From an uncultured Flavobacteriaceae bacterium (GTDB lineage: Bacteria > Bacteroidota > Bacteroidia > Flavobacteriales > Flavobacteriaceae): a stretch of DNA of 64,000 bases. The translations under genes and the position numbers were made by a program. The stretch spans positions 1 to 64,000 of the forward strand of contig CALHGE010000022.1 of assembly GCA_938029725.1 (NCBI GenBank), given 5' to 3'. This document shows, in pieces, positions 20,444-29,258 of this stretch (position 1 is its first letter; every line of letters starts with the position of its first letter). The notes beneath the pieces were generated by a model. It made no database searches. It was not told the DNA's origin and saw only the letters and a program-made list of their open reading frames with translations.

Positions 20444-22828
20444 ATGAATACTAGCAAAAGAGACAGGTATAGCTTAAAGCAATACACAAGAATGATCATC
20501 TCATTCTTTGTGGTTTTGTTGGTGCTCTCTATATACCAATACGCAACTTTGTATTTTAAAGGAGTTGTGGATACCATTTTTGGTACTAGTTTTTTCATTG
20601 CTGCTTTTCATCAACTTGGTTACGCTTCTTTAGTAGGTGTTCTGTTGGCCTTCCCTTTTAATTTTTGGGAAAACCTAAGACCTCGATATGGTTTTAACCT
20701 TGTTTTCGTTTTACTTATCTGTTTACTTATTATCGAAGCAATGCTGATTAGCTATTACTGTACAGCCCTTGTTCCATTAGGTTCTGATTTAATGGGCTAT
20801 AGTTTTAAGGATATTAAAATGACGATTTCTAATTCAGGCGGCATGTCCATTTCGGTAGTGGTAGGGGTCTTGGTTATTGTAGGTATGTTCTTCGGATTGT
20901 ATAAGTTCACCTCGAAGTACTACCACTACATCAGTAAGATGTATCCGTTTACGATTATTCTATTCAGCTTGTTTATCATGACGCTTTTCCTTGATGGGAA
21001 GCCAATTAACCAAAACAAGACGCAGTATTTAGCTTTAAATCTATATGATACTTCTACAGAAGATACATCGTATAAGGCTGAGGTTGAGTATCCTTTGATA
21101 AAATCGCAGCAAATCGAAAACGTACTGGGTGAATACTTTGAACTTAAGACAGAAAAACCCAATATTGTGTTTATCATGGTGGAAGGCCTTGGTAGAGATT
21201 TTGTAGGTGAAGGAGCAGAGTATGGCGGTTTCACTCCTTTTTTAGATGAACTAACTACAAAATCATTGTATTGGGAAAATTGCTTGAGTAATACTGGTAG
21301 AACATTCGGCGTATTACCCTCTTTAATGGGTTCCCTTCCTTTTGGAAAAAGCGGATTTATGGAACTCCAAAAATATCCTAATAAATTAACCCTGTATAGT
21401 ATATTAAAGAACAACGGGTACCATACCTCTTTCTATCAAGGCACCAATAGTTCTTTTGATAATGTAGATAGATTTCTGCTTAGCGAGAATGTTGATTTTG
21501 TTTTGGATAAATCTGGTTTCGGAAATCAATATGAATTGCAAGAAGAAGATGCAGCGGGTTCTACCTGGGGGTATCCAGACAAAGAACTTTTCAAAAAAAG
21601 CATGTCCATTTCAAGAGATGAGAAACAACCTCGAATGGAAGTATATATGACTATTAGTACCCATGAACCTTTCATTCCACCAAAACAAGACTACTATGAG
21701 AGCGAAGTCGAAAAGATAGTAGAAAAGGGTGACTACCAAGGTAAAATCAAAAAAGTAATAGAGAAAAATGATAATGTTTTTGCAACCTTGCTTTATACTG
21801 ATAATGCATTAAAATATCTTTTAGAGGAGTACAAGAAACAACCCAACTATGACAATACTATTTTTATTGTTACCGGCGACCACAGATTGATTCCAATTCC
21901 ACAGCGAAACAACCTAAGCCGTTTTCATGTGCCCTTGATTGTGTTTAGTCCGATGTTAAAGAAAACTAGAAAGATGAGTGCGCTTAACTCGCACTTTGAT
22001 GTTACACCAACACTATTGGCATTGCTTGAAGCTAAGTACGAATTAAAAACACCTAAAAAGGTAGCTTGGATGGGCGCTGCGCTTGATATGAACGAAGGCT
22101 TTAGATCAATTAAAGATATTCCACTAATGCGAAACAAAAACGAATTGAAGGAGTTCGTTGATGGAGAGAAGCTATTTTCTGATGGAGAGGTGTACGATAT
22201 TGATGAGAATATGGATTTAAGTTCTTCTTTCGGAGGCTCAAAAGGCGAATCGAAGCTAAGATCATTCAAGGCGATGAATGCCTATGTAACTACAAATAAT
22301 AAAATAATACCAGATAATATGGCCGTCTTTGCCATAAAGGAAGAGAAATTTACAGATAGTGAAGTTGTTTGGATCAATAGTGTGTATAACGGGCAAGATT
22401 CAGATAAGGGGTATTTCATTGCGAGAGCACTTGCTTTTGATAAGAAATTTTCTAAATCGTTATTATTATGCAAATCTATTTTAGCTGACGCTCCTAGTCA
22501 TATAGATACCAAAATACTAACAGGAAGAATCAATGTTTGGCAGGGTAACTATAAAACATCGATAGCTATCTTGAAGGAATGTATTAAAATGAACCCGAAC
22601 TATATCGATTCGTATGCTGCTCTTTTTGATGTGTATTTCTGGTCTGATAGATATAAAGAAGGATTAGAACTAGCAGCGCTTGCCAAACAAAATAGCTCGA
22701 GTGTAAATGAGATTGCTGATAAAATTGCAAGAGCAAAAAGAGAAGCTCGGAAAAGAGGGATTGTGTTGACAAAAAAAATGCCTCAAAAACAAGCAAAAGA
22801 AATTGCTATGATACGCTTTGAACAATAA
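20444..22828 (+). CDS. LTA-synthase/sulfatase-superfamily phosphotransferase with C-terminal TPR region
   Basis: N-terminal TM helices; PNIVFIMVEGLGRDF, SNTGRTFGVLPSL, STHEPFIPP, VTGDHR; TPR-like C-terminus. Confidence 0.87.
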   Translation: MNTSKRDRYSLKQYTRMIISFFVVLLVLSIYQYATLYFKGVVDTIFGTSFFIAAFHQLGYASLVGVLLAFPFNFWENLRPRYGFNLVFVLLICLLIIEAMLISYYCTALVPLGSDLMGYSFKDIKMTISNSGGMSISVVVGVLVIVGMFFGLYKFTSKYYHYISKMYPFTIILFSLFIMTLFLDGKPINQNKTQYLALNLYDTSTEDTSYKAEVEYPLIKSQQIENVLGEYFELKTEKPNIVFIMVEGLGRDFVGEGAEYGGFTPFLDELTTKSLYWENCLSNTGRTFGVLPSLMGSLPFGKSGFMELQKYPNKLTLYSILKNNGYHTSFYQGTNSSFDNVDRFLLSENVDFVLDKSGFGNQYELQEEDAAGSTWGYPDKELFKKSMSISRDEKQPRMEVYMTISTHEPFIPPKQDYYESEVEKIVEKGDYQGKIKKVIEKNDNVFATLLYTDNALKYLLEEYKKQPNYDNTIFIVTGDHRLIPIPQRNNLSRFHVPLIVFSPMLKKTRKMSALNSHFDVTPTLLALLEAKYELKTPKKVAWMGAALDMNEGFRSIKDIPLMRNKNELKEFVDGEKLFSDGEVYDIDENMDLSSSFGGSKGESKLRSFKAMNAYVTTNNKIIPDNMAVFAIKEEKFTDSEVVWINSVYNGQDSDKGYFIARALAFDKKFSKSLLLCKSILADAPSHIDTKILTGRINVWQGNYKTSIAILKECIKMNPNYIDSYAALFDVYFWSDRYKEGLELAALAKQNSSSVNEIADKIARAKREARKRGIVLTKKMPQKQAKEIAMIRFEQ

Positions 22829-24159
22829 TGCTATCTAAAAATACACATACTGTTTTGTTCTTCGGATTCCTCTGTTTCTTTGGCAGAGGCCAAGATCTGG
22901 CCTACAATGAGGCAAGCGAAACAGCATATACTACAGCACATAATCTCGCGTATGAAGGAAATCATAGACCCGCAAAGGATATACTCCGTGAAATACTTTC
23001 TAAGAATCCAGAGAATTTAGAAGCACGAGTCTTGCTGGCCAGTACGTATAGCTGGAGTGGTCAATATGATAAAGCAAGAGATGAATTCAATGCCGTAACA
23101 TCTCAAGAAAGAACCAACAGCGCTGTATGGATTTCAGCCATTAAAAATGAGCTTTACGCAAAACAAAACGCTACAGCATTAGGGCTAGCAAATAAGGCTT
23201 TGATGTACCTCAAAAATAATACAGAGGTTGAAAGACTACTTCAGATTAGTATGGTGAAAATTCAGAATAAAACACACACTGAATTGGCTTGGTACAATAC
23301 AAAGTCTCCGCTAAATAGCCTCATTTCATCTAAAAAAAAATCAAAGGGCAAAGCTACTCCAAACGCGAAAAAAGAGGTGGCTTTAGAAGAATCAAATCAA
23401 GCGAAAACCCCAGTAGCTAAGGAAGAACAAAAGAACAGGTTAGCTATCAGAAACGCTTTTACCGTATTTGACCAGCGATATGATCCTGTTGTTTATTCTA
23501 GTATTTCTTTTAGAAGACAAACCCAAGCGGGAAGCATTATACCAAGAATCAATTATAGTAACCGCAACAATCAAAATGGCATTCAGTACGATATTGATTT
23601 CTATCCTAAATTCTCGAAGCGGTTTTATGCTTATTTAAACTATGGCTATTCAAAGGCTACTATTTACCCAAATCATAAGATGGGTGGAGATTTATATGTT
23701 AATCTGCCAGGAGCGTTTGAATTCTCAGCAGGTGGTCGTCATATTCGTTTTCCTACCAGAAATATTTCTGTAATCACAAATTCTTTAGGGCATTATCGCG
23801 GAAACTATTATTTTTCTCTTCGCTCATATATTACACCAAAACCAAGTAACTTAACAAGTATATCTGGAAACTTACTAATTCGAAAGTACTTAAAAGATGC
23901 TGAAAACTTTTTTGGCATCAATGTCGGTATGGGGTATTCTCCAGAATTGCGACAGTTAATATCAGGAGATGAGTTGTTAGCAGAAACACTTCTCTTCGTA
24001 GAATCGCAACGCTTGAGTCTAGAGTACCAGTTCACTGGTAAAAAAAATCCGAATGCATATCGCGCTAATATGAGTGTTGCACGTCAAGAGCTCGCATTCG
24101 ATTCTGGAAGTTTCTTCTGGGGAATATCTGCAGGGTTGACCTATCAGGTGAATTTCTAA
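22828..24159 (+). CDS. YaiO-family outer-membrane beta-barrel protein with N-terminal TPRs
   Basis: TPR (SKNPENLEARVLLASTYSWSGQYDKARDEF) then amphipathic barrel strands ending in aromatic-rich GLTYQVNF. Confidence 0.85.
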   Translation: MLSKNTHTVLFFGFLCFFGRGQDLAYNEASETAYTTAHNLAYEGNHRPAKDILREILSKNPENLEARVLLASTYSWSGQYDKARDEFNAVTSQERTNSAVWISAIKNELYAKQNATALGLANKALMYLKNNTEVERLLQISMVKIQNKTHTELAWYNTKSPLNSLISSKKKSKGKATPNAKKEVALEESNQAKTPVAKEEQKNRLAIRNAFTVFDQRYDPVVYSSISFRRQTQAGSIIPRINYSNRNNQNGIQYDIDFYPKFSKRFYAYLNYGYSKATIYPNHKMGGDLYVNLPGAFEFSAGGRHIRFPTRNISVITNSLGHYRGNYYFSLRSYITPKPSNLTSISGNLLIRKYLKDAENFFGINVGMGYSPELRQLISGDELLAETLLFVESQRLSLEYQFTGKKNPNAYRANMSVARQELAFDSGSFFWGISAGLTYQVNF

Positions 24160-24181
24160 AACCTTGTACGAGTTGATGCTA

Positions 24182-25480
24182 CTACTTTGTCATCTTCTCT
24201 TTAGGAAGATCAAAAGCCCATTTATCAGCATACATACCATATACAAGTCCGATTTCATTTTCCTGAACATACTTTTCATCCTTGCCTGGATCAAAGTTCA
24301 CATTGTACACATAAACCTTTATGCCTTGCTCTTTTAGTTTTAAAAGTAATTTGGTTTCGTTGTTCAGTATTCTTCTTGACAAGGCTACATACTTTACATT
24401 ATTGACCTTCAAATAATTGATTTTATCACCAATAATTCTCATTAAAGGCGTTTGGGAAATCATAGCCTGAATACCATGTCTAGAAGCTTCCTCAACAGCC
24501 ATTTGGCTAAAGAGTTCCATAACAAGCCTATCTTTATCTACAAATTGATCAGCAAAAGCTATCGGATCGTTTACTTTATCGGTCACTAGAGTTGCATCAG
24601 TATGAGCAGCAAACCAAGCATTGATTCCTTTTAAATCAAGCGTGGTGTAGTCACCATATATTTTATGCTTCATGAATTCATCGTGACTGGGAGGCAGAGC
24701 TCCTGAGTAATCAGTAAAGCGTGACCACATCTTCCAATCATGGGCAGCCACCATTTTTTTATCTGATGTTTCTATAATATCCAATTCAAAAAGCCGAAAC
24801 CCTTTTTTATAATTCTGATCTAGAGCTTCTTTTGAATTAGTTGATTTAATACCGTTAACGGCACCGCCAGCATGAGCTATATATCTATTGTTATTTGGTT
24901 CAAATGCATAGCTTATTTTTGGAAAATAAACTTCCGTATCAGAAATACTTTTAGGTATGTTTACTATAACCGTGGTAGAAGAATCATCTATACTTTCAAA
25001 GGTTTTTCCTTTAAAATTATGCATAATATAGGCCTGTCTGCTTTTTAATGTACTCAACTGAAGTAGTCCTAATTGGGCTAACTTCTCAGCTTGTTTCTTT
25101 AAACTCTGAGCTGCAGAATCATGAGCTAATATGGCGAACTTCGCCTTATTTTTTAGCATTTTTTCTAGAATCAGTACCATCTTTTCGGCTGCTTCCTCGT
25201 TAGAATGGGTGTCGAAAGTTCTAAATTCAATTATGTTCGAAGTATTAAAATGTATAATTGTCAAGCCACGCCCGGGTTGTTCGGTTTGGTTTGCTATGGT
25301 AAACCCACTTCGTTTCTTTGCATTAAAACTATTGCTATTAAGTTCAATTGTTGGTGATTCAATATTTGTAGTCGAACTTAGAATTGATTTCGTTTCGGCA
25401 ATTACAGCCTGTGTAAAACACATCCCTAATAAAAAAGAGAAGAAAGTTTTTGTAAGAATAGATATAGAAGGTGTATTCAC
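24182..25480 (-). CDS. Secreted ILEI/FAM3-like domain plus glycerophosphodiester phosphodiesterase-like domain protein
   Basis: ILEI-like GRGLTIIHFN...EFRTFDTHSNEEAAEKMVLILEKML..KFAILAHDSAAQSL; GDPD-like HAGG...NSKEALDQNYKKGFRLFELDIIETSDKKMVAAHDW. Confidence 0.75.
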   Translation of the reverse strand: MNTPSISILTKTFFSFLLGMCFTQAVIAETKSILSSTTNIESPTIELNSNSFNAKKRSGFTIANQTEQPGRGLTIIHFNTSNIIEFRTFDTHSNEEAAEKMVLILEKMLKNKAKFAILAHDSAAQSLKKQAEKLAQLGLLQLSTLKSRQAYIMHNFKGKTFESIDDSSTTVIVNIPKSISDTEVYFPKISYAFEPNNNRYIAHAGGAVNGIKSTNSKEALDQNYKKGFRLFELDIIETSDKKMVAAHDWKMWSRFTDYSGALPPSHDEFMKHKIYGDYTTLDLKGINAWFAAHTDATLVTDKVNDPIAFADQFVDKDRLVMELFSQMAVEEASRHGIQAMISQTPLMRIIGDKINYLKVNNVKYVALSRRILNNETKLLLKLKEQGIKVYVYNVNFDPGKDEKYVQENEIGLVYGMYADKWAFDLPKEKMTK

Positions 25481-26051
25481 TATTTTAATTTTAGGAATTC
25501 AATTTGGTTGAAAAGCATAGTTTCTTACTTTTCTGCTACCTTGTAAGTAATCAACGTTTTTTGGTGATTCTTATTGCTAGTGAATTCATTGAAGTAGTGG
25601 TTTGATTTTCTAGATCAAGCGCGCATTTAGTGGCAAGCTCAGCAACTACAAACCAGTAGTTACCCTAAGGCACAAAGAAAAAATTTATCGTCGAGCTCCA
25701 TACATTTTCAATCCTTTAGTCTTTGCTCCTATAAAAGCAGGAGATACGTAATAGAAACAATGAATGCTGCAAGTAGGCAAGGAGTTGATACGTCGGTATT
25801 GTAAAATGTATACAAAAAAGAGCACATGGGTTGAAATCATCTAAGACCTACAACAAATTAAATAGGTCAAAAATACCGGTGAACTGCAGGCCATAATTGC
25901 GCCTTTTAATATCTTCTCTATTTAATTCCTATGTTTCGCAACAAAAATCAAGACGTTCACCACAATTAATTGTTTTACCAGAACGTTATAAAGATATTTA
26001 GAGTGTATTATTGAATACCCAAGCAATAAACTTAACCAAAACTAAATTATT

Positions 26052-26150
26052 ATGCTTTATGATACCTACGGCGAGGAATACCTAACCTTCCTTCAAGAAT
26101 TAAATGAAATCTTAAGCGTAAACGAATTAGCGGAGTTAGACTATATGTAG
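26052..26150 (+). CDS. Micro-ORF 1 of tandem pair, 32 aa: MLYDTYGEEYLTFLQELNEILSVNELAELDYM
   Basis: Read directly; paralogous to the next ORF (12/32 identities, no gaps); shared AAATTATT-ATG leader. Confidence 0.75.
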   Translation: MLYDTYGEEYLTFLQELNEILSVNELAELDYM

Positions 26151-26185
26151 GCTTTCTTTATTAAATTTAAAAACCCCAAATTATT

Positions 26186-26284
26186 ATGGCACACAATTCA
26201 GACAATGCAGCGTATTTAAACTTTATTGAAAGTTTAAATGAAATCTTAACGGATTACGAAATCAATAAACTAAACTATTCTTAG
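26186..26284 (+). CDS. Micro-ORF 2 of tandem pair, 32 aa: MAHNSDNAAYLNFIESLNEILTDYEINKLNYS
   Basis: Read directly; same length and pattern as micro-ORF 1. Confidence 0.75.
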   Translation: MAHNSDNAAYLNFIESLNEILTDYEINKLNYS

Positions 26285-26466
26285 AAACTATTTTAAAGGT
26301 TTGATACGTTTTTTAGTTAGTGTTTTTAAGGTCCTTTGAATAAAAAATTTCTAGCATCGCTATTGGCTATGCATGAAAATTTTTTAAAAAAGCACTAAAA
26401 TTAAAATCTAGAAAAATTTAAAGCCTCAAAATAAGGCTTTAAAAATGAACATACTTTGGTATAAAA

Positions 26467-26500
26467 AAAAGGGACCCAACACTTGTGTTAGGTCCCTTTT
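26467..26500. terminator. Rho-independent terminator AAAAGGGACC...GGTCCCTTTTTTTT, bidirectional
   Basis: 10-bp stem with inner ACAC/GTGT pairing and T-tract. Confidence 0.88.
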
Positions 26501-26517
26501 TTTTAATTAGTATCCAA

Positions 26518-27381
26518 TTAACCTAAGTAGGTCTTCAATAATTTACTTCTTGAGTTGTGCCGCAACTTACGAATTGCCTTTTCACGAATCTGACGAACAC
26601 GCTCGCGTGTTAAATCAAATGTCTGTCCAATTTCAGCTAAAGTCATCGACTGTTGGTCACCAATTCCGTAGTATAATTTTACTACATCGGCTTCCCTCGG
26701 AGATAAAGTTTCCAGCGCACGAACTATCTCAATGTTTAATGATTGTTGCATTAATCCACTATCAGGTCGTGGTGACTCTCCTGAACGCAATACATCGTAC
26801 AAGTTTGAATCTTCGCCTTCACGAAGTGGCGCATCCATTGATACGTGTCTTCCTGAATTCTTCATGGACTGTTTTACTTCGGTAACCGTCATTTCTAATT
26901 CCTTGGCGATTTCCTCGGCAGAAGGCGGGCGCTCATTTGCCTGCTCTAAGTATGAAAAAGTCTTCTTGATCTTATTGATAGAACCAATCTTGTTCAATGG
27001 TAATCGAACAACTCTTGACTGTTCTGCTAAAGCCTGAAGAATAGATTGACGAATCCACCAAACGGCGTAAGAGATAAATTTAAAGCCTCTTGTTTCATCA
27101 AAACGCTTGGCAGCTTTTACCAAACCTAAGTTTCCTTCGTTAATTAAATCAGGAAGCTTTAAACCCTGATTCTGATATTGTTTTGCTACCGAAACTACAA
27201 ATCGTAGGTTGGCAGTGGTTAGTTTTTCAAGTGCCCATTGGTCACCTTTACGAATGCGCTGCGCCAATTCAACTTCTTCTGCAGCATTTATTAAATCGAT
27301 TTTGCTGATATCTTGGAGGTACTTGTCTAATGATTTTGATTCTCTATTAGTTACCTGCTTGATAATCTTTAGTTGCCTCAT
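26518..27381 (-). CDS. rpoD: Primary sigma factor of RNA polymerase (Bacteroidota RpoD/SigA)
   Basis: [69 protein letters not shown]; start trimmed. Confidence 0.97.
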   Translation of the reverse strand: MRQLKIIKQVTNRESKSLDKYLQDISKIDLINAAEEVELAQRIRKGDQWALEKLTTANLRFVVSVAKQYQNQGLKLPDLINEGNLGLVKAAKRFDETRGFKFISYAVWWIRQSILQALAEQSRVVRLPLNKIGSINKIKKTFSYLEQANERPPSAEEIAKELEMTVTEVKQSMKNSGRHVSMDAPLREGEDSNLYDVLRSGESPRPDSGLMQQSLNIEIVRALETLSPREADVVKLYYGIGDQQSMTLAEIGQTFDLTRERVRQIREKAIRKLRHNSRSKLLKTYLG

Positions 27382-27605
27382 ATATTTTATGGTGTTTCGG
27401 TGTTCTACAAGAGAACATAATACATTTTTATCGCCTCTTTTCCAAAGAGATGCAGATAATCTTATACATAATTTATGAGAAGTAGCCGCTCGCACTAGCC
27501 TTTAGGCTATTCCATAAAGAAAGAATTTAAAGTGAGGCCTAAACGTTTTCCTGTATTGCTGATAATTGAAAAGCAAATCCTATTTTTGAAATACAAATCC
27601 ATATT

Positions 27606-28115
27606 ATGAGTAAGAGAGCGCTTCAAAAATACTTGACGGACTTAAAGAAAAAAGAAGTTGAAGAACAAATATTGGATTTATATCAGCGCTTTCCATTAGT
27701 AAAAGAATACTATGATTTTGTATTTAATCCGAAGGAAGATAAATTGATTCAAGAAGCGAAGACCAAAATTTCTAATGAGTATTTTCCCTTAAAACGAAAA
27801 CGACCGAAAGCAAGACGTTCTGTGGCTCAGAAATTCATTAAGCATTTTAATAAATTAGGTGTAGCGCCTCATTTAGTTGCAGATGTAATGCTTTTTAATC
27901 TAGAAATCGCTCAATCCTTTTCCATCGATAGAAATGTGCCAGATTCTTTCTTTAAAAGCATGGCAAACAGTTTTACAGAAGCCGTACATTATGTGTCTGT
28001 GAATGGATTGCTTTCTGATTTTAAGGAGAGAATAGTGAAAGTCTACACCATAACCCAAGACCACGATTGGTTGTTTGAAGAGGAATTTTCTAGAGCCTTG
28101 GACATCATTGATTGA
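27606..28115 (+). CDS. DUF6155-like protein
   Basis: MSKRALQKYLTDLKKKEVEEQILDLYQRFP. Confidence 0.75.
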   Translation: MSKRALQKYLTDLKKKEVEEQILDLYQRFPLVKEYYDFVFNPKEDKLIQEAKTKISNEYFPLKRKRPKARRSVAQKFIKHFNKLGVAPHLVADVMLFNLEIAQSFSIDRNVPDSFFKSMANSFTEAVHYVSVNGLLSDFKERIVKVYTITQDHDWLFEEEFSRALDIID

Positions 28116-28173
28116 GTTAGCGAACTGACCTTGGGTTGTTACCGGTTAGCACAAAACTAAATTTAAATTTTCT

Positions 28174-29103
28174 ATGAGTATAGTTATCATTAGACAAGAC
28201 GATAAAATTGAACTTTGGAAAAAGAGCTTACAAGACGCTGCTCCAGATATCAAAGTGTATAGCTTCTTAGAAACGCATCCGGCTGATGAAATTGATATGG
28301 TTTTGGTTTGGAAGCATCCAAAGGGTGCCTTAGCCAAATACCCAAATTTGAAATATATCGCATCATGTGGGGCAGGGGTAGATTTTATTTTTGAAGATGA
28401 TACAACCCCCTTGAATATACCTATCACTAGAGTTGTTGATACCTTACTGGCCAGCGACATGTCGGAGTATGTGATCGCTGCGATTTTTAGCCATATAAAA
28501 GGGTTTTATCAGTATAAAGCCAATCAGACCAAATCTCTTTGGAAACCCAAACAATACTATCGAATTGCTGATCTTAGGGTTGGCATACTTGGCTTGGGAG
28601 CTTTAGGAGCGGTCTTAGCAAAAGATTTGGTCCGTTTGGGTTTCAAAACGCAAGGTTGGTCTAATTCAAAAAAAGAAATTCAAGAAGTCAAAGCATTTTC
28701 TGGGCAAGAAGAGTTGTCCGAATTTTTAGCATCAACAGAAATTCTAGTTTGTTTACTTCCCCTAACAAACGAAACTACGGGTATTCTAAATAAGAGCCTT
28801 TTTAGTCAATTACCCAAAGGCGCATTTGTAATTAATGCAGCCAGAGGTGGACATTTGGTAGACTTAGAGCTCATTGAGATGTTGAATAATGAACATTTAT
28901 CGGGTGCTACTCTTGATGTGTTTCACCAAGAACCCTTACCAGCTGAACATCCATTCTGGCAACATGAAAAAATACATATTACACCACACTATGCCAGTGT
29001 TTCCAATGCAGCTTCTGTAGTGCCCCAAGTTATAGAGAACTACCGTAGAATGCAGAAAGGATTGTCGTTATCAAATTTAGTCTCTTCTCACAAAGGGTAT
29101 TAA
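28174..29103 (+). CDS. ghrA: Glyoxylate/hydroxypyruvate reductase A (D-2-hydroxyacid dehydrogenase)
   Basis: VGILGLGALGAVLAKDL NAD motif; INAARGGHLVD; LDVFHQEPLP; ITPHYAS. Confidence 0.87.
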   Translation: MSIVIIRQDDKIELWKKSLQDAAPDIKVYSFLETHPADEIDMVLVWKHPKGALAKYPNLKYIASCGAGVDFIFEDDTTPLNIPITRVVDTLLASDMSEYVIAAIFSHIKGFYQYKANQTKSLWKPKQYYRIADLRVGILGLGALGAVLAKDLVRLGFKTQGWSNSKKEIQEVKAFSGQEELSEFLASTEILVCLLPLTNETTGILNKSLFSQLPKGAFVINAARGGHLVDLELIEMLNNEHLSGATLDVFHQEPLPAEHPFWQHEKIHITPHYASVSNAASVVPQVIENYRRMQKGLSLSNLVSSHKGY

Positions 29104-29258
29104 ATAAGGTCCATAACTATTTAATTATAGCGCTTAGCCAGCAGTCATTTTCGACAATTCCTAAGATTAAATTTCGTCCGAGTGTAAAAATCTATTAGTT
29201 TTGCAAAGTTACCCCCGCATCAAAATCTTAACGAGTATTTAAACGAAACGAGAACTAC

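Noticed and set aside
20926-22796. Minus-strand ORFs within the LTAS-like gene
   Set aside because: Shadow ORFs; no domain motifs and overlap a catalytic-motif-bearing gene.
25761-25805. 14-aa ORF MNAASRQGVDTSVL upstream of the 32-aa peptide pair
   Set aside because: Too short, no paralog in window, no independent support.
26550-27478. Plus-strand ORFs antisense to rpoD
   Set aside because: rpoD assignment is unambiguous; antisense ORFs show no recognisable features.
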